Positions 36,118-44,672 of a stretch of 64,000 nucleotides of DNA are shown in pieces. Both the position numbers and the translations under genes were made by a program. Source of the stretch: Sphingobacterium thalpophilum (GTDB taxonomy: Bacteria > Bacteroidota > Bacteroidia > Sphingobacteriales > Sphingobacteriaceae). The DNA is taken from contig NZ_LR590484.1 in NCBI RefSeq assembly GCF_901482695.1, positions 2,604,001-2,668,000 on the forward strand. Direction: 5' to 3'. How positions within the stretch are numbered: the stretch's first letter is position 1; every line of letters begins with the position of its first letter. The notes under the pieces were generated by a model, which saw nothing but the letters and a program-made list of their open reading frames with translations, made no database searches and was not told the DNA's origin.

Positions 36118-36723
36118 CTATTTCCCGGAGGTATAAAGTACTGGGTTAAGTGCCGGATCGTTATACATCTTCATCTGTTTATATACTTTCATGTATTTGT
36201 TGCCGGCTTCAATGTCGTTCAACAGTTCATCGATACTCTGTGACAGATCTTTTCGCTGTTCGAGCAAGATATTCAATTTTTCCTGACAGGCTGCAATATG
36301 TGCTTCTGATGCATCCGAACGCCATGTTTCCTGCTCCATGTGGTAGATCTTCAAAGCTAGGATAGAGAGCCGGTCAATGGCCCATGCTGGGCTTTCGGTG
36401 TTGATCTTTGCATCGGGCCTGGCCTCTATATCTTTATATTGCTGCAAAAAATAGCTGTCGATATATTCTACGGTGTCGGTGCGGTACTGATTCGATTCGT
36501 CGATGCGCCGTTTCCAATATAGACCCTCTTTGGGATCAATTGACGGATTACGTACAACATCTTCCATATGCCACTGAACGGTGTCAATCCAGCACTTGAG
36601 GTAAAGGAGATGTTCTAGGGATTGTGTGTCATACGGATTCTGGATTGGATGATCAATCTGGTCGTATACGTGGTAATCCTGGATAGCACGTTGGAAAATC
36701 GGATTTGCTATTGCACTAATCAT
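36118..36723 (-). CDS. DUF4254 family protein
   Basis: 201 residues, all-helical and soluble, matching DUF4254 in length and in blocks such as QSLEHLLYLKCWIDTVQWHMEDVVRNP and INTESPAWAIDRLSILALKIYHME. The function of the family is unknown. Its neighbour here, a GT9 glycosyltransferase 4 bp downstream, suggests a link to LPS-core assembly. A strong -7 box (TAAGTTTG at 36728-36735) ends only 5 bp before the ATG, so the mRNA may be leaderless. Confidence 0.8.
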   Translation of the reverse strand: MISAIANPIFQRAIQDYHVYDQIDHPIQNPYDTQSLEHLLYLKCWIDTVQWHMEDVVRNPSIDPKEGLYWKRRIDESNQYRTDTVEYIDSYFLQQYKDIEARPDAKINTESPAWAIDRLSILALKIYHMEQETWRSDASEAHIAACQEKLNILLEQRKDLSQSIDELLNDIEAGNKYMKVYKQMKMYNDPALNPVLYTSGK

Positions 36724-36727
36724 AACA

Positions 36728-36735
36728 CAAACTTA
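36728..36735 (-). promoter_or_regulatory. -7 element of the DUF4254-GT9-GT4 operon
   Basis: The minus strand reads TAAGTTTG (exact TAnnTTTG), with TTG about 20 bp upstream. It ends 5 bp from the annotated ATG, so the start site would fall at or next to the start codon. Confidence 0.5.
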
Positions 36736-36858
36736 GATAAATTTGCCAGTATATACAATTATAATCGCGCGCTGTGCTAAGGTAAAACCTGTTCCTTCAA
36801 CCGATGCGCCGTTCGCGACCAGCCGTAAAACATATGGTGATACGGCACAGCCTGCAAC

Positions 36859-38340
36859 TTAAAATAAGGACAATAAAATGTCGGGAAAAATACCCAGCAA
36901 TAGGACCGCGACGGTACAGAGCAGTCCGATGCCAAGCAGCAGGCGCGATGGCAGGAAAGTATGTTGCTCAGCCGTTTCCTTTAAGAATGCGTTCAGCGGG
37001 ATTTTAAAGTAGTAAAACAGGGAAATGACCGAGGTCAGCGCGCCCACGATCAGTAACGTCAGCAGGCCGAAGGTGGGGAATTGCTGATATTGCTCAAATA
37101 CTTTGGAAAATACCAAAAGTTTACCAACAAAACCGGCCGTGGGCGGTAAGCCGACCAACGCCACCAATACCACAGAAAATGCGGTAAAGAGGAGTGGGAA
37201 TTGCCTGCCAAGTCCACGATAGGAGTCGATGGAAGTCGTTCCCAGAGCATTCTCCAATGAATCAATGAAAATAAAAACGGCAATATTCATCAACGCATAG
37301 ATGGACAGATAAAACAACAGCACATTGGCCTCGTTATTTTGATAAACCAGTACGGCCATTAATAATATCCCCGTATGGCCGATAGAAGAATAAGCCATCA
37401 TCCTTTTGGCGTCCTGCTGCCGTAGGGCAGCCAGGTTGCCGACCAGCATGGTTGCTATGGCGATGATGATCACGACATAGAGCAGAAAATCACTGAAATA
37501 AAAAGATACGGACAGCCATGCTGCCAGGAGCTTGGATAACAGCACGACAACAGCTATTTTCGGTACTGTGGCCAAGTAGGTCGTCACCACGGTCGGTGCG
37601 CCCTGATAGACGTCCGGGCTCCAGACATGAAAAGGGAAGAAGCTCAATTTAAAGCCTATTCCTGTCAGCAAAAAGAGCAGCGCAAGGCTGATCAGTACCC
37701 GTGGGGCTTCCATGAGGCCTGCAATATGGCTGGATGCATCGAAATTCAAGTTTCCCGTGAAACCGTACAGCAGAGATAGGCCGTAAAGCATTACCGCAGC
37801 ACAGATCGAACCAAAGAGGACATATTTTAGCGCGGCTTCAGATTGAGTTTTACTGGAGGAAAAATAACCGACCATGACGTACGAACTGATAGAGACAGTT
37901 TCGACCGCAATAAAAATCATCAGCCAGTTGCTGGACATGGTCAACAGATTTAAACCCAGCGTGGCTGTCAGCAGTACAGCATAGAAGTCACCTAATGGAC
38001 GGTCTTCCTGATGGCGGCGCTGCACAAAAAGACAAATCAGCAGGGTTGAAAAAAGGATAACCATCCGGGCTGAAGTAGCGAAAGGATCGATATGGATCAT
38101 ATCGAAAAATGCAACCATATCGACTTTACTGAGCCCTTGTCCCAGCAGATAACAGCCACTGAGTGCCATACCGGCAAAAGTAATGACAAATGAGCTCTTT
38201 TTCCAGCGGCGGTCTAAAAACAGGCTGGCAATAATTGCAGCAATAAAGGTGATGACCAGCGTAAGTTCGGGTTTAAAATAGGGAATACTGGCGATGACCT
38301 GATCGATAAAAGAACTGATATATGGACCGAATGCGAGCAT
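36859..38340 (-). CDS. nuoN: NADH-quinone oxidoreductase subunit N
   Basis: 493 residues with about 14 hydrophobic segments. The proton-translocating MrpD/ND2 type core is seen in ALKYVLFGSICAAVMLYGLSLLYG and KLSFFPFHVWSPDVYQGAPTVVTTYLATVPK, including the conserved broken-helix residues. NuoN forms one of the three antiporter-like pumps of complex I in the inner membrane. Last gene of the nuo operon, 6 bp after nuoM. Confidence 0.95.
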   Translation of the reverse strand: MLAFGPYISSFIDQVIASIPYFKPELTLVITFIAAIIASLFLDRRWKKSSFVITFAGMALSGCYLLGQGLSKVDMVAFFDMIHIDPFATSARMVILFSTLLICLFVQRRHQEDRPLGDFYAVLLTATLGLNLLTMSSNWLMIFIAVETVSISSYVMVGYFSSSKTQSEAALKYVLFGSICAAVMLYGLSLLYGFTGNLNFDASSHIAGLMEAPRVLISLALLFLLTGIGFKLSFFPFHVWSPDVYQGAPTVVTTYLATVPKIAVVVLLSKLLAAWLSVSFYFSDFLLYVVIIIAIATMLVGNLAALRQQDAKRMMAYSSIGHTGILLMAVLVYQNNEANVLLFYLSIYALMNIAVFIFIDSLENALGTTSIDSYRGLGRQFPLLFTAFSVVLVALVGLPPTAGFVGKLLVFSKVFEQYQQFPTFGLLTLLIVGALTSVISLFYYFKIPLNAFLKETAEQHTFLPSRLLLGIGLLCTVAVLLLGIFPDILLSLF

Positions 38341-38346
38341 GCTGGG

Positions 38347-39948
38347 TTAAATAAATTGTTGTATAATGCTGAGAAGGTTCAATACACTTGCATTTAGCTG
38401 ACTAAATACCAGGGAAGGCATGATGCCCAGCAAAAGAGCGAGTGCCAGGGTCGGAAATAGGATCAGCTGTTCGCGGCCATTGACATCCGTCAGGGCATGT
38501 GCCCAGCTGTCGGCGCCTTTCAGGCGGACCTGTCCAAAAAACATGCGCTGCAATGTCCACAAGAGATAGGCTGCGCTCAATAAGATACCGACAGATCCCG
38601 CGAGTGCCATCCAGCGCGGTAAGCCAGTGCCTAAGCTGGCGGCATTAAATGAACCGATAATAACAAAAGCTTCGCCGATAAAGGCGGAAAAGCCCGGCAA
38701 CCCGAGAGAAGCAAAGAACGCGACGGCAACATAACCTGTGTATTTGGGCATGATCTGCGCCAATCCCCGAAAACTGTAAATATTACGGTCATGCACACGG
38801 TCATAAAGGACTCCCACCAGAAAAAAGAGCGCTGCAGACAGAAAACCATGGGAGATCATCTGGAACATGGCTCCTGAGATACCTTCGGCAGTCAGCGAGG
38901 CTACACCGAGCAACACAAAGCCCATGTGCGATACCGACGAATAGGCGATCATCCGCTTCAGATCCTTTTGGGCTAATGCATTCAATGCGCCATATAGGAT
39001 GGAAACCACTCCGATCAACCCCAGCCACCAGTTGGAAAGTGCAGCCATATCGGGAAAGATGCTATAGCAGATGCGGATAATGCCATAGCCACCAATCTTC
39101 AGCAGGATCCCCGCCAGAATAATCGATACCGGCGTTGGTGCCTCCACGTGAGCGTCGGGCAGCCAAGTGTGCAAGGGTACAATAGGAACCTTAATGGCAA
39201 AGGCAAAAAACAGCACAATGAAGCCAACCAGCCTTGCCGAAATACCCAGTATCTCCCGATATCCACCCCAGGCAAAGAGGGAATCCGCGAGGTAGTTCTG
39301 GGGATTCATCATATGGATCATATTGAATGTGTGCGCTCCGGTCTCTGGATTGACCACCGAAAAGTAGAGGCCTACAATGATCAATAGCATGAAAACCGAT
39401 CCAAATAGCGTATAAAGGAAAAATTTGATGGCTGCATATTCCCGCCGGGCTCCACCCCAAATACCGATGAGGAAATATAGTGGAAGTAACATGACTTCGT
39501 AAAACAAATAGAACAGGAAAAAGTCCAGCGCACAGAAAATACCCATCACAGCCATATTGAGCACCATCAATAGGGCAAAATAACCTTTGGGACTTTTTTG
39601 TATATTCCAGGATGCGCCGATGGCCATGAGCATTACAAAAGCGCTGAGCAGCAGCAAGGGCATGGAAATACCGTCGATGCCAATAAGGTAATCAATTTCA
39701 AGTGTGCCTATCGTACCCAGGTCGAGTCGGATCCAGGGCAGCTGCTCGACAAACTGATACCCAGCTAGATCCTGAATACCCGTCTGGCCCGCATCAAAAT
39801 GTGCATAACATATACCAGCCAGCACAAATTGTATTCCAGTGATGGCAAGGGCAATGTATCGATAACTCGACTTAAAGCGTGTCGGTAAGGCGAGAATGAT
39901 AGCTGTTGCCAAAAGCGGTAAAAATATCAGTAAGGATAGAATAGGCAT
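38347..39948 (-). CDS. nuoM: NADH-quinone oxidoreductase subunit M
   Basis: 533 residues, multi-pass. ND4-like blocks are FYEVMLLPLYFLIGIWGG, KVPIVPLHTWLPDAHVEAPTPVSIILAGILLKIGGYG and YSSVSHMGFVLLG. These contain the lysine and glutamate residues used in proton pumping. It lies between nuoL and nuoN with gaps of 3 and 6 bp. Confidence 0.96.
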   Translation of the reverse strand: MPILSLLIFLPLLATAIILALPTRFKSSYRYIALAITGIQFVLAGICYAHFDAGQTGIQDLAGYQFVEQLPWIRLDLGTIGTLEIDYLIGIDGISMPLLLLSAFVMLMAIGASWNIQKSPKGYFALLMVLNMAVMGIFCALDFFLFYLFYEVMLLPLYFLIGIWGGARREYAAIKFFLYTLFGSVFMLLIIVGLYFSVVNPETGAHTFNMIHMMNPQNYLADSLFAWGGYREILGISARLVGFIVLFFAFAIKVPIVPLHTWLPDAHVEAPTPVSIILAGILLKIGGYGIIRICYSIFPDMAALSNWWLGLIGVVSILYGALNALAQKDLKRMIAYSSVSHMGFVLLGVASLTAEGISGAMFQMISHGFLSAALFFLVGVLYDRVHDRNIYSFRGLAQIMPKYTGYVAVAFFASLGLPGFSAFIGEAFVIIGSFNAASLGTGLPRWMALAGSVGILLSAAYLLWTLQRMFFGQVRLKGADSWAHALTDVNGREQLILFPTLALALLLGIMPSLVFSQLNASVLNLLSIIQQFI

Positions 39949-39951
39949 GTC

Positions 39952-42006
39952 CTAAAAAAATATAAGATAAATTAAACCAAGTAAAACAAACAAAAACACG
40001 GAATACAACGCTGTCTGCAATTTTCCGTTCTGCACCAAGCGCACCTGATTTCCCGTCCAGTATGCGATTGAAGCGACTGTGTTGACAAAACCGTCCACAA
40101 TATATTTGTCTACCCATACGCTCAGCTGTGATAAGGAGAGGACGATGGACCGAACAAAAGCAACCAGGGCATCGACGATATGGCGGTCAAACCAGTAACT
40201 AAACTGTGCTAATTTTAATATGCCCTGAACGAAGGTGACCTGGTAGATCTCATTCAGATATCCCTGGTGCAAAGCGGCTTTTAAAGTCCATTTATCAGGA
40301 TCTAGCGGATATTTATTTTGCACATACCATCTCCAGCCTATGACCCAGCCCACAGCGGATCCCAGCAGCAGTAGCAAAGGAATGATCAGGTGGGCACTAT
40401 GGCTGGGAGCAAACTGATATTCTCCCGGCAATAGGCCATCCATCAGCCACGAATCGTGATAAGAGAGTGGGGTGGTGGAAAATAGGGGGAATAAACAGCA
40501 TATTCCCAAAAAAAACATCGGAACCAGCATCGTACGCGGCGCCTCATGTAATGGGTGTGCCTGTAGCGTTTCTGGTAGCCGCGCCCGTAGGCGAAATTCG
40601 CCAAAAAATGTTTTAAAGATTAACCGGCCAATATAGAATGCCGTCAATATGCTGACCAGAACCAGACAGACTGGGATGAACAGATAGCCTCCTCCATGTG
40701 CCAATGCCCATTCAAAAGCGGATATGACGATACTGTCTTTGGAGAGGTATCCTGAGGTGAGCGGAAAGCCCGCCAGGGCCAGCGAGGCCAGACTCATTAG
40801 GATAAAGGTTTTGGGCATATATTGTTTTAGCCCGCCCATCTGGCGGAGGTCCTGCGGATCGAAGTCCAAATGACTATGTTCTTTGAGGTGCGCCATCTCG
40901 TGAATGACTGCCCCTGCTGCAAGAAATAAAAGGCATTTAAAGAAGGCGTGTGTGACCAGGTGAAATAAAGCTGCATCCCAGGTGCCAATACCGATACCGA
41001 CCATCATAAAACCCAGCTGTGAAATGGTTGAGAATGCCAGGATACGTTTGATGTCGTATTGACCGACGGCGAAGTAAGCTGCGGATGCTGCGGTAACCGT
41101 GCCTATGATTGCTATAAACAACAACACACTTTCATTGAATAACGGAAGTACGGTTGCTAGTAGGAATACTCCAGCGGCAACCATTGTGGCAGCGTGAATA
41201 AGGGAGGATACGGAGGTCGGCCCCTCCATGGCATCGGGCAGCCATACATGTAGTGGGAATTGTGCCGATTTGGCCATCGCAGCTACAAAAAATGCAAGCC
41301 CGGCTACCGTTAACCAGATCTGATCCATTGTATTGACCGGCGAGACCCACTGTCCATCTGCGACACTGGTCTGAGCGAAGAGGCCACCCTCAGCAAAAAG
41401 TTCAGCTACATTGAGAGTCTGGAACTGTGTAAATAGAATTGCCAGGCCAATCAAGAAACCTAAATCGCCAATACGATTGACAATAAATGCTTTTTTGTTG
41501 GCTTGTACAGCTGATTCACGGGTAAACCAGAAACCGATGAGAAGGTACGATGCAAAGCCCACCAGTTCCCAGAAGATATACATAAGCAAGAGGCTGTCCA
41601 TAATTACCAGGCCCAGCATAGCGAAACAAAACAGACTGAGATACATCCAGTACCGGTGAATGCCAGTGTCGCCCTTCATGTATGCTCTGGAGTAGATATG
41701 TACAGGTAGTGCTATGGTTGGAACCAGCAGCAGCATGAGTGTGCTGAGGTTGTTGAGCAGGATGCCGACTGTAAACGTGGATCCACCAATGGTAAACCAG
41801 TTGATCTGGCTGGAAACGGGCGGACTGTTCCAGCAGGTTAGCCAGGTGAGTCCACCAAAAACAAAGCTGAGCACAATAGCCAGCAGGGAGACGCCCCCCG
41901 ATTGATCATGTCTGCCTGCGACTGCCTGGTAAAGGAAGGCAATAAATGGTGCTAATACGGCGAGCAGCGCGGTCAATAGGGGCGATATGTTAACAAGCTG
42001 ATCCAA
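39952..42006 (-). CDS. nuoL: NADH-quinone oxidoreductase subunit L
   Basis: 684 residues, the longest membrane subunit. ND5 features are SLLLMYIFWELVGFASYLLIGFWF, QFPLHVWLPDAMEGPTSVSSLIHAATMVAAGVFLLA and the long C-terminal extension (KLAQFSYWFDRHIVDALVAFV) that forms the lateral helix running along the membrane arm. It starts 3 bp after nuoK. Confidence 0.96.
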   Translation of the reverse strand: MDQLVNISPLLTALLAVLAPFIAFLYQAVAGRHDQSGGVSLLAIVLSFVFGGLTWLTCWNSPPVSSQINWFTIGGSTFTVGILLNNLSTLMLLLVPTIALPVHIYSRAYMKGDTGIHRYWMYLSLFCFAMLGLVIMDSLLLMYIFWELVGFASYLLIGFWFTRESAVQANKKAFIVNRIGDLGFLIGLAILFTQFQTLNVAELFAEGGLFAQTSVADGQWVSPVNTMDQIWLTVAGLAFFVAAMAKSAQFPLHVWLPDAMEGPTSVSSLIHAATMVAAGVFLLATVLPLFNESVLLFIAIIGTVTAASAAYFAVGQYDIKRILAFSTISQLGFMMVGIGIGTWDAALFHLVTHAFFKCLLFLAAGAVIHEMAHLKEHSHLDFDPQDLRQMGGLKQYMPKTFILMSLASLALAGFPLTSGYLSKDSIVISAFEWALAHGGGYLFIPVCLVLVSILTAFYIGRLIFKTFFGEFRLRARLPETLQAHPLHEAPRTMLVPMFFLGICCLFPLFSTTPLSYHDSWLMDGLLPGEYQFAPSHSAHLIIPLLLLLGSAVGWVIGWRWYVQNKYPLDPDKWTLKAALHQGYLNEIYQVTFVQGILKLAQFSYWFDRHIVDALVAFVRSIVLSLSQLSVWVDKYIVDGFVNTVASIAYWTGNQVRLVQNGKLQTALYSVFLFVLLGLIYLIFF

Positions 42007-42009
42007 TGC

Positions 42010-42318
42010 TTACTTATCTTTTAGTTCGTTTATTTCGTCCGGATTGATGGTCTTGTAATGCCGGTATACATTTAAAACCAGTGCGAGTCCGACAGCAACG
42101 GCAGCAGCAGCAAGCACGATGGCAAACAAGCCAAAGATCTGCCCGCCGTAACTGATTTTGTCGTATCGGCCAAAGGCTACAAAATTTAGAATAGCCGCGT
42201 TGATCATCAGTTCGATCCCCACGAGAATCATGATGGCATTTTTTTTCGAGAGCACGGTGTAAAGTCCAATGCAGAAAATGCAGGCGCTGACGATCAGAAA
42301 ATGGGTTAATGGGATCAT
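42010..42318 (-). CDS. nuoK: NADH-quinone oxidoreductase subunit K
   Basis: 102 residues with three transmembrane helices and the conserved glutamate in ILVGIELMINAAILNFVAF, a residue needed for proton transfer. Its start overlaps the nuoJ stop by 4 bp. Confidence 0.95.
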   Translation of the reverse strand: MIPLTHFLIVSACIFCIGLYTVLSKKNAIMILVGIELMINAAILNFVAFGRYDKISYGGQIFGLFAIVLAAAAVAVGLALVLNVYRHYKTINPDEINELKDK

Positions 42319-42857
42319 CTGCTGCGCTCCTTTCTGGATAAATGGGAGGCACCGATAAGTGCCATCATCAAAAAGACCGATATGACTTCGAATGGCAGTA
42401 CATAAAATGTCATAAATCGCAGTCCAATCTGCTGAATGTTGTTATCCGTGGCCGCGATAAAAGTGCCATTCTGTTCAGACTGGTCTATCCACGTAGGAGT
42501 AGCCTGCTGCCATTCAATGATTCCATACATCATCAGGAGCAGAAAGCCCAGTGCCAATGGCACCGCTTGCCACTTGGGCATGCTTAGGAATGAGCCACTG
42601 CTATCCTGCAGTTCTTTCAGAAGTTCCTTGTTGGAAAGCATAAATGCAAACAGCATGAGGATCAGTACCCCACCCACATAGACCATGATCTGCGTAATCG
42701 CCACAAAATCGGCAAGTGCAAATAAATACAGGCCCGCCATCGCAAACAGCACAATGAAAAACAAAAATAATGCACGTGCTATATTTTTAAGGTTGACCAG
42801 CAGCAATGCCGAGCCGATGGCAAGGAACGCAAATACATAAAACAGGATTTTTTCCAT
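42315..42857 (-). CDS. nuoJ: NADH-quinone oxidoreductase subunit J
   Basis: 180 residues with five hydrophobic segments. The ND6-type motif ADFVAITQIMVYVGGVLILMLFAFML, with its pi-bulge glycines, is clear. It lies between nuoI (1-bp gap) and nuoK (4-bp overlap). Confidence 0.95.
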   Translation of the reverse strand: MEKILFYVFAFLAIGSALLLVNLKNIARALFLFFIVLFAMAGLYLFALADFVAITQIMVYVGGVLILMLFAFMLSNKELLKELQDSSGSFLSMPKWQAVPLALGFLLLMMYGIIEWQQATPTWIDQSEQNGTFIAATDNNIQQIGLRFMTFYVLPFEVISVFLMMALIGASHLSRKERSR

Positions 42858-42858
42858 C

Positions 42859-43422
42859 TTACTTCTGTTTTGCTGCCTCCTTTTCAGCTTGATATCGAGT
42901 CCACTCCGCTTTTCGCTGGGCCACCTGTTCTTCGGTCATATCCGAGAAACCATAGATCAGGTCGGTTAGCTTTTGTGAACTGCGGTCGTATTCGTTGGTC
43001 ATCGTAATGCATTCAGTCGGACAGACGACGGTGCATAGCCCGCAGTACATGCATTTGGCCATGTCAATATTAAATTTGGCTGGATAAAGGCGTTTGACAC
43101 TGCCATCCGAGGTCTTGCCAATGGCTTCAGGCGATTTGATCGATTCGATTTCAATACAGTCTACGGGACAGGCCTTGGCACACAAGTCACACACGATGCA
43201 GTCGTCGATGTCAACCTGCAGCTGATAACGCGCAACATCGGGTATAGGCATCTTTTCGGCAGGATACTGTACCGTGACAATGCCATCCTGATTGTCAAAA
43301 TAGTTATCCTTTTTGATATTTAGCTCCTGACGGGAACGCCGTGCGCCAAACAAGTGCCTGACCGTCAAAGACAAACCTTTGATCGCCGTACGAAATGCAT
43401 GGGAAGCCGTTTTAAATATCAT
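42859..43422 (-). CDS. nuoI: NADH-quinone oxidoreductase subunit I (2x 4Fe-4S)
   Basis: 187 residues with two ferredoxin-type clusters: CIVCDLCAKACPVDC and CMYCGLCTVVCPTEC, binding clusters N6a and N6b, which pass electrons to N2. It has an amphipathic N-terminus that attaches it to the membrane arm and a charged C-terminal extension (EEQVAQRKAEWTRYQ). The gap to nuoH is 3 bp. Confidence 0.95.
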   Translation of the reverse strand: MIFKTASHAFRTAIKGLSLTVRHLFGARRSRQELNIKKDNYFDNQDGIVTVQYPAEKMPIPDVARYQLQVDIDDCIVCDLCAKACPVDCIEIESIKSPEAIGKTSDGSVKRLYPAKFNIDMAKCMYCGLCTVVCPTECITMTNEYDRSSQKLTDLIYGFSDMTEEQVAQRKAEWTRYQAEKEAAKQK

Positions 43423-43425
43423 ATC

Positions 43426-44499
43426 TTACGCAATAATTAAGATTCTCCAGATCGCGGAAATAGCCATGCAGAGAAAGGCCAAGGGTGTCAGCACCTTCCA
43501 GCAAAGACTCATCAGCTGATCTGCGCGAAGACGCGGCAGTGTCCAGCGAATCCACATTTGTATTCCAACAATAAATAGTGACTTGGCCAGAGTCCAAAAG
43601 ATTCCCCAGACCAGACCACTGGTCCAGTCGGCGAGCCGCAGCGCACCGATATTGGGCAACGGTGTGTTCCAACCACCAAGAAAAAGGACTACCCCCAGCA
43701 TGGATACCAGAAACATCATTGCATATTCAGCCAGAAAGATAAAGGCGAATTGTATACCCCCATATTCTGTATGAAAGCCGCCGACCAATTCGGATTCCGC
43801 TTCGGGAATATCAAAAGGCGCACGGTTGCATTCGGCCAGTGTAGCAATGAAAAAGATAATGTATGTGACGATCAAGTGGGGGGCCTGAAAAATATTCCAT
43901 GCAAAAATGCCACCGATCTCATTCACCTCCCAAAAACCCAGAAACTTGATACTGCCGTTGGTAGCAATACCCTGGTCTATCGTTATTTCATTGAGATTCA
44001 GAGTCTGTGTAAGCATGACAACAGTAATCAGGGAAAGACCGACAGGTATTTCATAGGAAACCATCTGGGCGATAGCCCGCATGGAACCCAGTAAGGAATA
44101 TTTATTGTTTGATCCCCAGCCCGCCATCAGAATGCCTAATGCATCAATGGAGATTATCGCCATGATAAAAAACAGACCGGTATGGGTATTTGCCGGTATA
44201 AAATCTTTGGCCCATGGGATGACTGCAAAGCCTGTAAATACCGCTACAAAGATGATGATCGGGGCTATGCGGAACAGAATTTTGTCTGCTGAAGCAGGGG
44301 TTATCAGTTCCTTTTGGAGCAGCTTGAGGATATCTGCTATCGTTTGTAGACTGCCGTATTTCCCCGTTTCCATTGGGCCGAGACGGTCCTGGACAAATCC
44401 GGCAATTTTGCGTTCGGCATATACTGCAAATAAGGTAAATGCTGCTATAAAGGTGAAGATAGCAATGGGAACCAAGATATGTAGTATAGAATCCAACAA
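43426..44499 (-). CDS. nuoH: NADH-quinone oxidoreductase subunit H
   Basis: 357 residues with eight or nine transmembrane helices. ND1 motifs include AVYAERKIAGFVQDRLGP near the N-terminus and CNRAPFDIPEAESELVGGFHTEYGG, which line the quinone chamber. It is the first gene of this seven-gene operon. NuoA to NuoG are not upstream as they would be in a full nuo operon: the next gene is citrate synthase, behind a terminator. Confidence 0.96.
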   Translation of the reverse strand: MLDSILHILVPIAIFTFIAAFTLFAVYAERKIAGFVQDRLGPMETGKYGSLQTIADILKLLQKELITPASADKILFRIAPIIIFVAVFTGFAVIPWAKDFIPANTHTGLFFIMAIISIDALGILMAGWGSNNKYSLLGSMRAIAQMVSYEIPVGLSLITVVMLTQTLNLNEITIDQGIATNGSIKFLGFWEVNEIGGIFAWNIFQAPHLIVTYIIFFIATLAECNRAPFDIPEAESELVGGFHTEYGGIQFAFIFLAEYAMMFLVSMLGVVLFLGGWNTPLPNIGALRLADWTSGLVWGIFWTLAKSLFIVGIQMWIRWTLPRLRADQLMSLCWKVLTPLAFLCMAISAIWRILIIA

Positions 44500-44541
44500 G
44501 TCTTATTTATAATGATTTTTAATAAGCGTCCAATGAATACG

Positions 44542-44549
44542 CAAACTTA
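44542..44549 (-). promoter_or_regulatory. -7 element of the nuoH-N operon
   Basis: The minus strand reads TAAGTTTG, exact TAnnTTTG, 42 bp before the nuoH start and after the gltA terminator. The upstream -33 box is poor. It supports separate transcription of nuoH-N. Confidence 0.5.
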
Positions 44550-44614
44550 ACGAAAAACAGGGAATTTAGATAAGGAAAAATTAAAATATACTTAACAAGT
44601 AGATTATTGTGACA

Positions 44615-44655
44615 TATCCATAAAAAAAGCATCCCGGGAGATGCTTTTTTATGGA
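44615..44655 (-). terminator. Intrinsic terminator of gltA
   Basis: A stem of GCATC/GATGC around a 6-nt loop is extended on both sides by A-rich and T-rich arms to TATCCAT/ATGGATA, with one unpaired base. On the minus strand it ends in TTTTTTT. It separates gltA from nuoH. Confidence 0.85.
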
Positions 44656-44672
44656 TATAAATCGAAATCGGA

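Noticed and set aside
44500..44672. Missing nuoA-G as a sign of a broken or degraded complex I
   Set aside because: All seven genes present are intact with conserved motifs, and the upstream gap has a promoter. A split operon is more likely than loss.
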